NCBI GenBank assembly: GCA_036642795.1
Contig: JAVXTH010000005.1
Span: 1 to 64,000, forward strand
Direction: 5' to 3'
Length of the DNA: 64,000 nucleotides
Origin: JAVXTH01 sp036642795
GTDB taxonomy: Bacteria > Bacillota_I > Bacilli_A > Erysipelotrichales > Erysipelotrichaceae
The notes under the pieces: generated by a model
Database searches by the model: none
The model's input: only the letters and a program-made list of their open reading frames with translations
Told to the model about the DNA's origin: nothing
Made by a program: the position numbers and the translations under genes
In this document: in pieces, positions 16,900-25,673 of the stretch
Layout: every line of letters begins with the position of its first letter
How positions within the stretch are numbered: position 1 is the stretch's first letter

Positions 16900-17049
16900 A
16901 TGGGTGATAAAATTATTCTCACTTGTACTCGCTGCCTTTCTCGAAATTATACGACACATCGTAACAAAAAAACAAATACAGAACGTCTTGAATTGAAAAA
17001 ATACTGCAAAAAATGCGGCGAACATACAATTCATAAAGAGACGAAATAA
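16900..17049 (+). CDS. rpmG: 50S ribosomal protein L33
   Basis: The 49-residue ribosomal protein carries two CxxC zinc pairs (CTRC and CKKC), the zinc-binding L33 form. The start at 16900 follows gaggtg; the in-frame Met at 16861 overlaps the promoter -10 region and would precede the likely transcription start, so it is rejected. secE follows after 12 bases. Confidence 0.95.
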   Translation: MGDKIILTCTRCLSRNYTTHRNKKTNTERLELKKYCKKCGEHTIHKETK

Positions 17050-17061
17050 GGAGAGATTTTT

Positions 17062-17238
17062 ATGAAATGGTTTAGTATTGCCGGTATTCGTGCTGAAATA
17101 CATCGTATTCGCTGGCCAAAGTTGAAAGACTTAACAAATGACAGCGTAATGGTTATCATGTTTACTACGGCATTCGCAGCTTTTTTCTTCATTTGTGAAT
17201 GGTTCGCCAAAATGTGGTTGAATTTTATCGGAATTTAG
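17062..17238 (+). CDS. secE: preprotein translocase subunit SecE
   Basis: This 58-residue single-span membrane protein clamps SecY. The reading frame from ATG 17062 to TAG 17236-17238 encodes a short amphipathic helix (GIRAEIHRIRWPKLKDLTND) containing the conserved RWP element, then one membrane helix (about residues 29-56). The ribosome site ggagag precedes it. It sits between rpmG and nusG, the conserved position. Confidence 0.94.
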   Translation: MKWFSIAGIRAEIHRIRWPKLKDLTNDSVMVIMFTTAFAAFFFICEWFAKMWLNFIGI

Positions 17239-17248
17239 GAGGCTATGC

Positions 17249-17800
17249 ATGAGCGAAGAAAAAAAAGAATGGTACGTTGTCAATACTTATGCAGGGCATG
17301 AAAACCGTGTAAAAGAGAATCTAGAACGTCGTGGAGAAACGATGGGTTTAGAGGATTGTTTGTTTCGTATTATTGTAGCGGAAGAAACAGAAATTGAATT
17401 TAAAAATGGTAAAAAAGTTGAAAAAGTAAGAAACTTATTCCCTGGATATTTATTTGTTGAAATGATTATGACGGATGAAGCTTGGTATGTTGTACGTAAT
17501 ACACCAGGCGTAACTGGATTTATTGGATCATCTGGTGGTGGAGCAAAACCATTCCCAGTAGCAGACGAAGAAATCGAATCAATTTTACGTCGTTTAGGAA
17601 TGAGCGAACGCAAAGTTAATGTTGATTTTGTAGTTGGTGATCGAGTTAAAATCCTTGCTGGTCCATTCTCTGGAGTGGAAGGTAGCGTAGAAGAACTACA
17701 TGATGATACTCAAGTTGCTGTTGTACTTACCATTCTATTTGGTCGAGAAACACCAACTGAAATTGGTTATGCAGATTTAGAGAAAGCAGATTTAATGTAA
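17249..17800 (+). CDS. nusG: transcription elongation/antitermination factor NusG
   Basis: The 183-residue factor binds RNA polymerase and ribosomal protein S10 or Rho. The N-terminal NGN domain begins EWYVVNTYAGHENRVKENL and holds LFPGYLFVEM. The C-terminal KOW motif is VVGDRVKILAGPFSGVEGSVEEL (about 128-150). Length and order are standard. A terminator directly follows. Confidence 0.96.
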   Translation: MSEEKKEWYVVNTYAGHENRVKENLERRGETMGLEDCLFRIIVAEETEIEFKNGKKVEKVRNLFPGYLFVEMIMTDEAWYVVRNTPGVTGFIGSSGGGAKPFPVADEEIESILRRLGMSERKVNVDFVVGDRVKILAGPFSGVEGSVEELHDDTQVAVVLTILFGRETPTEIGYADLEKADLM

Positions 17801-17826
17801 GAATGTCATTTGGCATTCTTTTTTTT
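17799..17826 (+). terminator. terminator after nusG
   Basis: The stem AAGAATGTC with GGCATTCTT (one G-T pair) closes a 4-base loop; T8 run follows. The left arm overlaps the nusG stop codon. Confidence 0.93.
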
Positions 17827-17877
17827 GACACGTTTTTCATTTCTTTATTCTTATACTATAGATAAGGAGTGAAGCCT

Positions 17878-18072
17878 ATGCGCAGAATATTAGGAATATT
17901 GATTTCACTAATTGGCATCTTATTATTAATCAAACCCGATTATCCACTTCGTGAATTGATTGAAAATAGTAGTTCTTTTATGAATCAATATTGGCCGGTA
18001 TTATTAATTTTGATTGGTTTATATGTACAACCTAAAAATAAATCAAGACGATCAAAGAAATATCGAAGTTAA
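17878..18072 (+). CDS. small two-helix membrane protein, unknown
   Basis: The 64-residue protein has two hydrophobic helices (about 3-18 and 36-50) separated by a polar loop and ends in a strongly basic tail (KNKSRRSKKYRS). This resembles LiaI/LiaF-type or DUF5668-like small membrane proteins, but I cannot assign a family with certainty. The start at 17878 is preferred because aaggag lies 8 bases upstream. It sits alone between the nusG terminator and the HAD phosphatase gene. Confidence 0.6.
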   Translation: MRRILGILISLIGILLLIKPDYPLRELIENSSSFMNQYWPVLLILIGLYVQPKNKSRRSKKYRS

Positions 18073-18120
18073 AGTAAAAAAGTACCTTAATTTATTGTAT
18101 AATAACAATGAGGTGTCGAT

Positions 18121-18888
18121 ATGAAAATGTATATGATTGATTTAGATGGAACGATGTATCGAGGAACAGCCATCATTGATGGGGCAAAAGATTTCATTGA
18201 TTATTTAATTGAAACGAATCAGAAGTTTGTTTTTTTAACGAACAATGCGAAAAGAACCAAAGCACAAAACGTAGAACATATGGTAAAGATGGGTTATGAG
18301 CATATTAAAGAAGAACATTTTTTTACTTCGGCGATGGCTTCTGCACGTTATGTAAAGAAACACTATAAGGGAAATAAAGCATATTATATTGGTCAAGATG
18401 GTTTAAAGGAAGCTTTACTTGATAATGGTTTTATCTTAAGTGAAGATGAAGTCGATCATGTGTTTGTTGGTCTAGATGCTTATGGTACTTATGAAAAATA
18501 TTCAAAGGCATTGAGTTATTTATTAAAAGGAGCGAATCTTATCGGTACCAACAACGATCGCTTACTAGCCAAACCGGATGGTTTTAATGTAGGCAATGGA
18601 AGTATTGTTGCTATGTTTGAATATGCAATACATAAAGAGAGTCCAAAGATTGGGAAACCTTATGCGCCTATTTTAGAGGAAGCATGTGAGTATTTTAATA
18701 TCGATAAAGAAGATGCGATTATCGTTGGTGATAACTTAGAAACAGATATTTTGTTAGGGATGAGAGAACAGGTTGAAACAATCTTTGTGACAACGGGAGT
18801 ACATCAAATTGAAGATATTGAACGTTATCATATTCAACCGGATCGAGTTGTGAATAATTTAAGCGAATTGATCCAACCTAAGAAGTAG
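18121..18888 (+). CDS. HAD-IIA-family sugar/nucleotide phosphatase (NagD-like)
   Basis: The 255-residue cytoplasmic phosphatase shows the catalytic motif I DLDGTMYRG (nucleophile Asp7, acid Asp9), motif II FLTNNAKR, the substrate Lys region IGKPYAPIL and motif IV IIVGDNLETDILLGM. The large C2B-type cap between motifs II and III defines subclass IIA (NagD, AraL, 4-nitrophenylphosphatase-like). The physiological substrate is uncertain; sugar phosphates or nucleotides are usual. A TATAAT (18098-18103) and gaggtg lie upstream. Confidence 0.88.
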   Translation: MKMYMIDLDGTMYRGTAIIDGAKDFIDYLIETNQKFVFLTNNAKRTKAQNVEHMVKMGYEHIKEEHFFTSAMASARYVKKHYKGNKAYYIGQDGLKEALLDNGFILSEDEVDHVFVGLDAYGTYEKYSKALSYLLKGANLIGTNNDRLLAKPDGFNVGNGSIVAMFEYAIHKESPKIGKPYAPILEEACEYFNIDKEDAIIVGDNLETDILLGMREQVETIFVTTGVHQIEDIERYHIQPDRVVNNLSELIQPKK

Positions 18889-18975
18889 TTTGATGCTATT
18901 TTTAGGCATCTTAGAATGGATTTTTTTAAGACTGTGCTAAAATAAAATAGTCAAAAGACATAAGGAGGAAAAATT

Positions 18976-20274
18976 ATGCCATATATTATTGATGTTCATG
19001 CTCGTGAAGTATTAGACTCACGTGGCAATCCGACGATAGAAGTAGAAGTAGAAACAGAAAGTGGAGCTTTTGGGCGTGCCATTGTCCCAAGTGGTGCCTC
19101 TACAGGAGAGCGTGAAGCGCTTGAATTGCGGGATGGAGATAAGTCTCGCTACCTTGGAAAAGGGGTAGAAAAAGCAGTAAACAATGTAAATGAAATCTTA
19201 TTTGAAAAGATGATTGGACTTGATGTAAGCAATCAAAAATTAATTGATAAAATATTGATTGAAGCAGATGGTACCAATGATAAATCAAAGTATGGAGCAA
19301 ATGCGATATTAGGTATTTCTTTGGCAGTCGCTAAGGCGGCAGCTGATTATTATGATATGCCGTTGTATCGTTACTTAGGTGGTTTTAATACTTATAAAAT
19401 GCCAGTACCCATGATGAATGTATTAAATGGTGGATCACATGCCGATTCATCCGTAGACTTTCAAGAATTCATGATAATGCCTGTTGGTGCAACTAGCATC
19501 AAAGAAGCAATTCGAATGGGCGCTGAAGTATTTCATAACTTAAAGAAAGTATTAAAAGCAAAAGGTCAAGTTACGGCAGTTGGTGATGAAGGTGGCTTTG
19601 CACCTAATCTTGGTAGTAATGAAGAACCACTTGAATGCATCATGGAAGCAATTAAACTTGCCGGCTATGAAGGCGGCAAAGATATCATGCTAGCAATGGA
19701 TGTTGCTGCGAGTGAATTCTATAATGTTGAAACAAAAAAATATGATTTAAAGAAATCTGGTCAAGGAAGTAAAACAACCGATGAAATGATTGCTTGGTAT
19801 GAAGAACTAGTTGAGAAATATCCAATCATTTCCATTGAAGATGGACTAGGTGAAAGAGATTGGGATGGATGGAAAAAGATGAGTGAACGGCTTTCTCATA
19901 AAATTCAAATTGTCGGTGATGATTTATTTGTCACAAATCCAAAAATTCTTCAAGAAGGGATTGAAAAAGGAATTGCAAATTCCATTTTAATTAAAGTGAA
20001 TCAAATTGGTACGTTAAGTGAAACCTTTGAAGCGATGGAATTAGCGAAATCACATGGTTATACAGCCGTTGTTTCACATCGCTCCGGTGAGAGTGAAGAT
20101 ACAACAATTGCGGACATAGCGGTTGCCTTTAATGCAGGCCAGATTAAAACTGGTTCACTTTCAAGAAGTGATCGAATCGCAAAGTATAATCAATTGATGA
20201 GAATTGAAGAAGAACTAGGAGAAATGGCAGTTTATCCAGGGCTTTCGACTTTCTATAATATTTATAAAAATTAG
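18976..20274 (+). CDS. eno: enolase
   Basis: The 432-residue glycolytic enzyme converts 2-phosphoglycerate to phosphoenolpyruvate. The N-terminal REVLDSRGNPTIEVEV and SGASTGEREALELRDG loops bind substrate. Metal ligands are in LAMDVAASEF, SIEDGL and VGDDLFVTNP, and the catalytic Lys in ILIKVNQIGT. The SHRSGESEDTTIADIAVA motif is intact. A ggagg site precedes the start. It appears monocistronic, with a terminator downstream. Confidence 0.97.
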   Translation: MPYIIDVHAREVLDSRGNPTIEVEVETESGAFGRAIVPSGASTGEREALELRDGDKSRYLGKGVEKAVNNVNEILFEKMIGLDVSNQKLIDKILIEADGTNDKSKYGANAILGISLAVAKAAADYYDMPLYRYLGGFNTYKMPVPMMNVLNGGSHADSSVDFQEFMIMPVGATSIKEAIRMGAEVFHNLKKVLKAKGQVTAVGDEGGFAPNLGSNEEPLECIMEAIKLAGYEGGKDIMLAMDVAASEFYNVETKKYDLKKSGQGSKTTDEMIAWYEELVEKYPIISIEDGLGERDWDGWKKMSERLSHKIQIVGDDLFVTNPKILQEGIEKGIANSILIKVNQIGTLSETFEAMELAKSHGYTAVVSHRSGESEDTTIADIAVAFNAGQIKTGSLSRSDRIAKYNQLMRIEEELGEMAVYPGLSTFYNIYKN

Positions 20275-20279
20275 TTTAA

Positions 20280-20310
20280 ATGGGGCATGTAAATCATGCT
20301 TCATTTTTTT
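20280..20310 (+). terminator. terminator of eno
   Basis: A 10-bp stem (20280-20289 with 20295-20304, two G-T pairs) around TAAAT, then a T run. Confidence 0.88.
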
Positions 20311-20340
20311 AAAAGGCACTTTCATGAAACATAAAACTTG

Positions 20341-20369
20341 TTGCTATTAAGATATGTATTTGTTATAAT
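20341..20369 (+). promoter_or_regulatory. promoter of secG
   Basis: TTGCTA (20341-20346) and TATAAT (20364-20369) with 17-base spacing; expected start near 20376. Confidence 0.82.
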
Positions 20370-20398
20370 AATGTAGCAGATAGGAAAGGAGGAGAATT

Positions 20399-20632
20399 AT
20401 GAACAGTTTTTTAAATATTTTGTTAATGTGCGTATCGGTCGCTTTAATAATACTCTCCTTATTACAAAGTGGTAAATCAGATGGAATTAACAGTGCCTTT
20501 ACAGGTGGTGATGGATTGAATCTATTTGCTAATGTTAAAGAACGTGGTCCTGAAAAAGTAATTTCCAACCTAACGTTAGTTATGGGAATTTCGTTTTTTG
20601 TGATTGTGATCATAGTAAGTATTATTGGATAA
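20399..20632 (+). CDS. secG: preprotein translocase subunit SecG
   Basis: The 77-residue protein has two membrane helices (about 3-21 and 54-76) joined by a polar loop rich in Gly and Ser (LLQSGKSDGINSAFTGGDGLNLFANV), typical of SecG. The secG-rnr-smpB-ssrA order is conserved in Bacillota. The ribosome site ggagga is strong. A terminator separates it from rnr. Confidence 0.92.
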   Translation: MNSFLNILLMCVSVALIILSLLQSGKSDGINSAFTGGDGLNLFANVKERGPEKVISNLTLVMGISFFVIVIIVSIIG

Positions 20633-20634
20633 TT

Positions 20635-20656
20635 AAGACCGTAAAGGTCTTTTTTT
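20635..20656 (+). terminator. terminator after secG
   Basis: AAGACC with GGTCTT closes GTAAA, followed by a T run. Read-through would feed rnr. Confidence 0.85.
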
Positions 20657-20688
20657 ATTCATTATAAGAATTTGAAAGGTGGTATGTT

Positions 20689-22929
20689 ATGGAAGATATA
20701 CGACAAGAAATACTAGAACTTTTAAATGAAAAAACAAAAGGTTTAGATATAAAAACAATCCAATTGTTATTAAAAAAAGAAACAAAAGAAGACTTTGTTT
20801 TGGTAATGGAACAACTTCATGCTTTAGTAAAAGAACATGTGATTGTTCATGATCCAAGAGGAAGATATTTATTATGTGAACATGCAGGCTTTATTCGTGG
20901 AACTTTAAGAATAAATGCCAAAGGCTTTGGTTTTGTGGAAAATGAAACCCAGTCTTTTTATGTGAGTTCACAAAATATTCATGGTGGTTTACAAAATGAT
21001 ATCGTGTTCGCAAGAACCTGGAAGAATTTTGATGAAACAAGTGAATGTGAAGTGGTTGAAGTAATCGAACGTAATTTAGTTAATGTGGTGGGAACGATTC
21101 GCATTCGCGAAGGAAAATCAATCTTTTTAAGTGATGCATTTATGAACGATCGACGTTTTAAAATCACCAACATCAATGATTTTAGACTAGTTGATGATAC
21201 CAAAGTTATGGTTCATATCGATGAATACACGAATGTTTTAAAGGCATCGATTATTAAAGTATTAGGTCATAAATACGATCCAGGAATTGATATCTTATCA
21301 ATTCTTTTAGAGCATCATATTGAACCAGAATTTCCAACCAACGTAATCGATGAAATAAATAAAATACCCGACCATGTATTAGATAGCGATAAAGTAGGTA
21401 GAATCAATCTATGTGATAAAACCATCATCACAATTGATGGAGAAGATAGTCGTGACTTAGATGATGCAATCAGTGTTGAATGCATTGAAGGTGGTTATCG
21501 TCTCGGGGTACATATTGCGGATGTTTCTTATTATGTTAAAGAAGGAATGGAAGTAAATAGTGAAGCATATGATCGAGGAACGAGTGTTTATGTCGTGGAT
21601 CGAGTTGTACCGATGTTACCACATAGCTTAAGCAATGGTATTTGTTCCTTAAATCCGCAAGTAGAGCGACTTACGATAAGCTGTGAGATGGATATAGATC
21701 AAAGAGGCAATACAATGCGATATGCAATCTACCCCTCTTATATCAAGACTACGGAGCGAATGACTTATACCGATGTGAATGCGATTCTTGCCAAGGATCA
21801 AAAGACATGTGAAAAGTATCCCCATTTGATTGAAATGTGTGAACAGATGGTATGTTTATCCGATATTATTCGTAAACGTCGCATCCAATTAGGAGCGATT
21901 GATTTTGATAGTAAAGAAGCTAAAATCTTAGTTAATGCGAAAGGAAAAGTTACCGATATCGTATTAAGAGAGCGAGGCCGTTCTGAATTAATCATTGAAG
22001 ACTTTATGATTGCCGCTAATGAATGTGTAGCAAGTCATGTGAAGAAAGCTAAATTGCCTTCTATTTATCGAGTTCATGAAGAACCAGATGCAAAGAAGAT
22101 TCGTGAATTTGCGAAAACCGCTTTAATTATGGGACATCCTTTTAAAGGTAATAGTGGCGATATTCATCCAAAACAAATGCAAGCTTTCTTAAATGAAGCA
22201 CTTGATACACCAGAATATCCAGTCTTATCAACTTACATGTTAAGAAGTATGCAGAAAGCTCGTTACGATGCAAAATGCCTTGGCCATTTTGGCTTAGCAC
22301 TTGAAGAATATACACATTTTACTTCACCGATTCGTCGTTATCCAGATTTAATTGTTCATCGAATGTTACGTAAATATTATTTTAATCAAGTGAGCGATGA
22401 AAATAAAATTCGTAACGATGAAAAATGGATTGAAGATGCAGCAGTTCAATGTTCCAAACAAGAGCGCAATGCAATCGAAGCAGAGCGTGATGTAGATGAT
22501 ATGAAAAAAGCAGAATATATGGAGAAATATATTGGCTGTGAGTACGATGGAGTTATCAGTTCAATTATGCGCTTTGGGATGTTTGTTGAACTTGATAATA
22601 CAGTGGAAGGACTTGTTCACATATCAAATATGACCGATGATTATTATGAATATGATGAAGAAGGTAAATCATTAATCGCAAGAAGCAGCAAAAAACGTTT
22701 TGTCATGGGGCAAAAAGTAAAGGTAAAAGTATTAGGGGCCTCTCGATTTAAGAAACAAGTGGATTTTATTCTTGTTAAGGGAGATAAAAAAGATGAAAAA
22801 AATAATCAATTTAATCATGATAAGTCTGATGGTTTTAAGCCTAAACGGATGCACAAAGGAAGCAAACCCGGACAAAACGGAAACCAAGGAAAATACCGAA
22901 AACGCGGCGAAACCAGTAAAAGAAGATAA
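20689..22929 (+). CDS. rnr: ribonuclease R
   Basis: This 746-residue 3'-5' exoribonuclease degrades structured RNA and works with tmRNA quality control. The order is an N-terminal winged helix (1-60), cold-shock domains (about 65-200), the RNB catalytic domain beginning at DGEDSRDLDDAI (250-261), an S1 domain (about 620-700) and a basic Lys/Gly/Asn-rich tail. The last 137 bases overlap the start of the next gene in another frame, so the tail shares DNA with a lipoprotein signal peptide. It belongs to the secG-rnr-smpB-ssrA block. Confidence 0.96.
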   Translation: MEDIRQEILELLNEKTKGLDIKTIQLLLKKETKEDFVLVMEQLHALVKEHVIVHDPRGRYLLCEHAGFIRGTLRINAKGFGFVENETQSFYVSSQNIHGGLQNDIVFARTWKNFDETSECEVVEVIERNLVNVVGTIRIREGKSIFLSDAFMNDRRFKITNINDFRLVDDTKVMVHIDEYTNVLKASIIKVLGHKYDPGIDILSILLEHHIEPEFPTNVIDEINKIPDHVLDSDKVGRINLCDKTIITIDGEDSRDLDDAISVECIEGGYRLGVHIADVSYYVKEGMEVNSEAYDRGTSVYVVDRVVPMLPHSLSNGICSLNPQVERLTISCEMDIDQRGNTMRYAIYPSYIKTTERMTYTDVNAILAKDQKTCEKYPHLIEMCEQMVCLSDIIRKRRIQLGAIDFDSKEAKILVNAKGKVTDIVLRERGRSELIIEDFMIAANECVASHVKKAKLPSIYRVHEEPDAKKIREFAKTALIMGHPFKGNSGDIHPKQMQAFLNEALDTPEYPVLSTYMLRSMQKARYDAKCLGHFGLALEEYTHFTSPIRRYPDLIVHRMLRKYYFNQVSDENKIRNDEKWIEDAAVQCSKQERNAIEAERDVDDMKKAEYMEKYIGCEYDGVISSIMRFGMFVELDNTVEGLVHISNMTDDYYEYDEEGKSLIARSSKKRFVMGQKVKVKVLGASRFKKQVDFILVKGDKKDEKNNQFNHDKSDGFKPKRMHKGSKPGQNGNQGKYRKRGETSKRR

Positions 22930-23968
22930 GCGGGTTAGCTTTGCTGCGGTTGGCGATGATTTGATTCATGGAGCAATCTTTAGTGATCCTTATCATCAAA
23001 ACAGCGATGGAACTTGGAATTATGATACCATTTATGAGAATACAAATTATCTAACGCAAGCAGTTGATATTGCCAATATTAATCAAGAAACGATTTTAGG
23101 TGGAAGAGAACTTGGGTTAAGTCATTATCCGATGTTTAATTCACCACAAGAAATTGGCGATGCGATTGTGAAAGCGGGATTTGATTGGATATCACAAGCG
23201 AGTAATCATTCTCTTGATGCAGGACAAGCGGGTATTGAATCCGCTATGAATTTTTGGGATAAATATCCAGATGTTGTCACTACGGGTATCAATCGAGATG
23301 AAAAAGAAGCAAAACGCTTACGGATCATAAAACGCAATGGTTTAAGTTTTGGACTACTTAACTACACCTATGGAACAAATGGAATCATCGAACCACAGGG
23401 TAAAGAATATCTAATTAATAATACCGACAAGCAAGCATTAAAGAAAGCAATAAAAGACTTGAAACAAGCGAAATGTGATGTTATATTAGCTAGTATGCAT
23501 TGGGGTAGTGAATATCAATTTACAGCCGATGCTACGCAAAAAGAATTAGCTCAATTTTTAAGTGATGAAGGTGTTAGTGTAATTATTGGATCTCATCCTC
23601 ATGTGATTCAACCAATCGATTATTTAAAAGGGAAAAACGGGAATGATACACTTGTCATGTATTCATTAGGTAATTTTCTTTCTGCTCAAGATGTAGATTA
23701 TCGAATGCTTGGTGGCCTTGCTAAATGGGAAATCGTAAAAAAGGGTGATAGCGGTAAAATAGAAATTGAGAATGTTGAATTTTACCCAGTTATTTCACAC
23801 TTCAAACCTGGCTTTAAAGACTTTAAAACCTATGCTTTAAAAGACTATAGCGAGGAATTAGCAGCAAGTCATGGACTTAATGGTTATGATGGTCAAAAGA
23901 TTACAAGACAATATTTTATTGATTTAACTCATCAAGTTATGAAAGACAACGTGAAAATCATATATTAG
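22793..23968 (+). CDS. CapA-family lipoprotein (metallophosphatase fold)
   Basis: The 391-residue protein has a lipoprotein signal peptide ending LSLNGC (Cys20), then a Lys/Glu-rich linker and a PGA_cap/CapA domain (from about residue 50). Motifs are FAAVGDDLIHGAIF, QASNHSLDAG, ASMHWGSEY and IIGSHPHVIQPI. CapA-like proteins occur in poly-gamma-glutamate synthesis but many are of unknown role; no capB or capC lies here. The start at 22793 has aagggag upstream and gives a perfect signal peptide, although it lies 137 bases inside rnr. It separates rnr from smpB. Confidence 0.85.
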   Translation: MKKIINLIMISLMVLSLNGCTKEANPDKTETKENTENAAKPVKEDKRVSFAAVGDDLIHGAIFSDPYHQNSDGTWNYDTIYENTNYLTQAVDIANINQETILGGRELGLSHYPMFNSPQEIGDAIVKAGFDWISQASNHSLDAGQAGIESAMNFWDKYPDVVTTGINRDEKEAKRLRIIKRNGLSFGLLNYTYGTNGIIEPQGKEYLINNTDKQALKKAIKDLKQAKCDVILASMHWGSEYQFTADATQKELAQFLSDEGVSVIIGSHPHVIQPIDYLKGKNGNDTLVMYSLGNFLSAQDVDYRMLGGLAKWEIVKKGDSGKIEIENVEFYPVISHFKPGFKDFKTYALKDYSEELAASHGLNGYDGQKITRQYFIDLTHQVMKDNVKIIY

Positions 23969-23977
23969 AAGGGAGAG

Positions 23978-24433
23978 ATGAACATGCGAAAAGTAATCGC
24001 ATTTAATCGTAAGGCAAGTCATGATTTCTTTTTAGAAGAACGAATGGAAGCAGGGTTAGTCTTACAAGGAACTGAAATCAAAGCGATTCGTAAAGGTAGT
24101 GTTCAACTAAAAGATGCTTATGTAAGCTTTATTAATAATGAAGCATATATAAAAGAAATGTATATTCCTCAATATGATTTTGGGAATCGTTTTAATCATG
24201 ATGAAACAAGAGAACGTAAATTATTGCTTCATCATTTGGAAATCACGAAGTTAGAACAAAAAGTAAAATTGAAAGGTTATACCATTGTTCCCATCTCTTT
24301 ATATTTAGATAAAGGAATGGCTAAAATGGAGATTGCACTAGCAAAAGGTAAAGATCTTCATGATAAACGTAATGCGCAAAAAGAAAAAGATGCGAAACGC
24401 GAAATCGAAAAAGCATTAAAAAATCAATTTTAA
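23978..24433 (+). CDS. smpB: SsrA-binding protein SmpB
   Basis: The 151-residue OB-fold protein brings tmRNA to stalled ribosomes. It shows FNRKASHDFFLEE, the tmRNA contact LQGTEIKAIRKGSVQLKDAYV and the basic C-terminal tail GKDLHDKRNAQKEKDAKREI. A second Met two codons on (23984) is an equally possible start. The tmRNA gene follows at 24505, the usual arrangement. Confidence 0.96.
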   Translation: MNMRKVIAFNRKASHDFFLEERMEAGLVLQGTEIKAIRKGSVQLKDAYVSFINNEAYIKEMYIPQYDFGNRFNHDETRERKLLLHHLEITKLEQKVKLKGYTIVPISLYLDKGMAKMEIALAKGKDLHDKRNAQKEKDAKREIEKALKNQF

Positions 24434-24504
24434 GCTTTTTCGATAGGATTCTTTCTTAATTTCAGTTATAATAAACATACGTTGTTTTTAAACAACAATA
24501 CCAT

Positions 24505-24891
24505 GGGGGTGTACTGGTTTCGACAGGGATAAGTTTGGTAATGATTGCAGTCGCGTGGTTCGCGTTAAAACCAAAAAAAACTTAAACGCAAAAACTAAAT
24601 TTGCAAGCTTCTTCGGTGGTAACACTCAAGTTGCTTTCGCTGCTTAATTTAACCTAAATACTGGTTTGCAGCCTTATTGTTCTACTGTCCTCTTTTGAGT
24701 AGTCAATAAGTACTAAGATAGAAAGAGTAGGGATATTTTACGAATCTGAGCGTAATATCATGAAAATATTATCAGATACCTCAGTAGCGTTTGTTCATCG
24801 CTAACTACTGAGTACTAAGATGAACTAAACTGTAGACATTGTTACGTGGGACTGTTTCTGGACAGGAGTTCGACTCTCCTCACCTCCACCA
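24505..24891 (+). ncRNA. ssrA: transfer-messenger RNA
   Basis: The 5' end GGGGGTGTACTGG(TTTCGAC) and the 3' end GTTCGACTCTCCTCACCTCCACCA form the tRNA-like domain with encoded CCA. The acceptor arms GGGGGTG and CACCTCC pair with one G-T. The resume codon is GCA at 24588, and the frame ends with TAA at 24645-24647. The encoded tag is AKTKFASFFGGNTQVAFAA, 19 residues including the resume alanine. It ends AFAA instead of the common ALAA. A perfect GTTGTTT/AAACAAC dyad (24481-24496) lies just before the mature 5' end. Its role is rescue of stalled ribosomes with SmpB. Confidence 0.97.
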
Positions 24892-24900
24892 TATAAACAT

Positions 24901-24924
24901 AAAGTCCTTAATCAGGGCTTTTTT
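24901..24924 (+). terminator. terminator of ssrA
   Basis: AAGTCCT pairs with AGGGCTT (one G-T), loop TAATC, followed by a T run. Confidence 0.85.
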
Positions 24925-25057
24925 AATGCCCAATACTAAAAGACGAAATGAATGTTGAATGAATATAGTTGCTAACTTGATGAAGCAAGTGTATATTAAG
25001 TAATGGTAGAAAAGTTATGAAACTTTTTAAACAAATCAAAAAGATTGGGAGGAAGAA

Positions 25058-25654
25058 ATGAATCGAATAAAAAGAACCATGATGGTCATTGTTGGATCAT
25101 TTATTATGGGAATAGGAATCTCAATTGTTGTATCAAGTGGAGTTGGAAGTGATCCAATGAGTTTGTTTTGGCTAGGCTTATCAAAACAATTATCGATTAC
25201 ATTTGGTCAAGCAAATATCTTAGTTAACATAGTTTTTATCGGTATCGTTTTCTTTATCAATCGATCCTATATTAATATTGGTAGTTTGCTAAGTCCACTA
25301 GTAGTAGCAGTTACAACCGATGTGCTAAGTAAGCTGTTCTTTCAAGATTATCCCTTCTATTTAAGAGTCATTATTTGTATGTTTGGATTTATCCTTCTAG
25401 CCTTTGGTGTTGCTTATTATTCACAAGCTGATTTAGGTATGGGAGCCTATGAAGCATTAGTTTTCTCGATCGCGAAGCAATCTAACATAGCGGTTGGCTA
25501 TATTCGTACCATCATTGATATTACCTTAACGATTATCGGAAGTATGTTAGGCGCACAATTTGGAATTGGCACCATGTTGGCGATTCTACTTATGGGTACA
25601 GGAATTCAGTTTTTTCTTAAATTACTAAAAAAACCTCTAAACAATCAAGAGTGA
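25058..25654 (+). CDS. YczE/YyaS/YitT-like membrane protein
   Basis: The 198-residue integral membrane protein has about five hydrophobic helices. The N-terminal GIGISIVVSSGVGSDPMS and the later AYYSQADLGMGAYEAL motifs are typical of the YczE/YyaS family. No biochemical role is established for most members. A 130-base leader contains two small hairpins (24975-24990 and 25010-25028). It converges with the NSS transporter gene, with a shared terminator overlapping its stop codon. Confidence 0.75.
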   Translation: MNRIKRTMMVIVGSFIMGIGISIVVSSGVGSDPMSLFWLGLSKQLSITFGQANILVNIVFIGIVFFINRSYINIGSLLSPLVVAVTTDVLSKLFFQDYPFYLRVIICMFGFILLAFGVAYYSQADLGMGAYEALVFSIAKQSNIAVGYIRTIIDITLTIIGSMLGAQFGIGTMLAILLMGTGIQFFLKLLKKPLNNQE

Positions 25655-25673
25655 AAGTTTAGAGGTTTTGTTT
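25631..25673. terminator. bidirectional terminator overlapping a stop codon
   Basis: CCTCTAAAC (25634-25642) pairs perfectly with GTTTAGAGG (25657-25665); A7 precedes on the left and TTTTG follows on the right. The left arm lies inside the YczE-like coding region. Confidence 0.9.

Noticed and set aside
17287..17613. 108-codon frame antisense to nusG.
   Set aside because: It is a shadow of nusG codons (Ser/Ile/Pro-rich) with no ribosome site. The same holds for antisense frames at 43755-44096 and 54616-54924.
18892..18910. Possible terminator after the HAD phosphatase gene.
   Set aside because: Only a 5-bp GATGC/GCATC stem with a 9-base loop and no adjacent T run.
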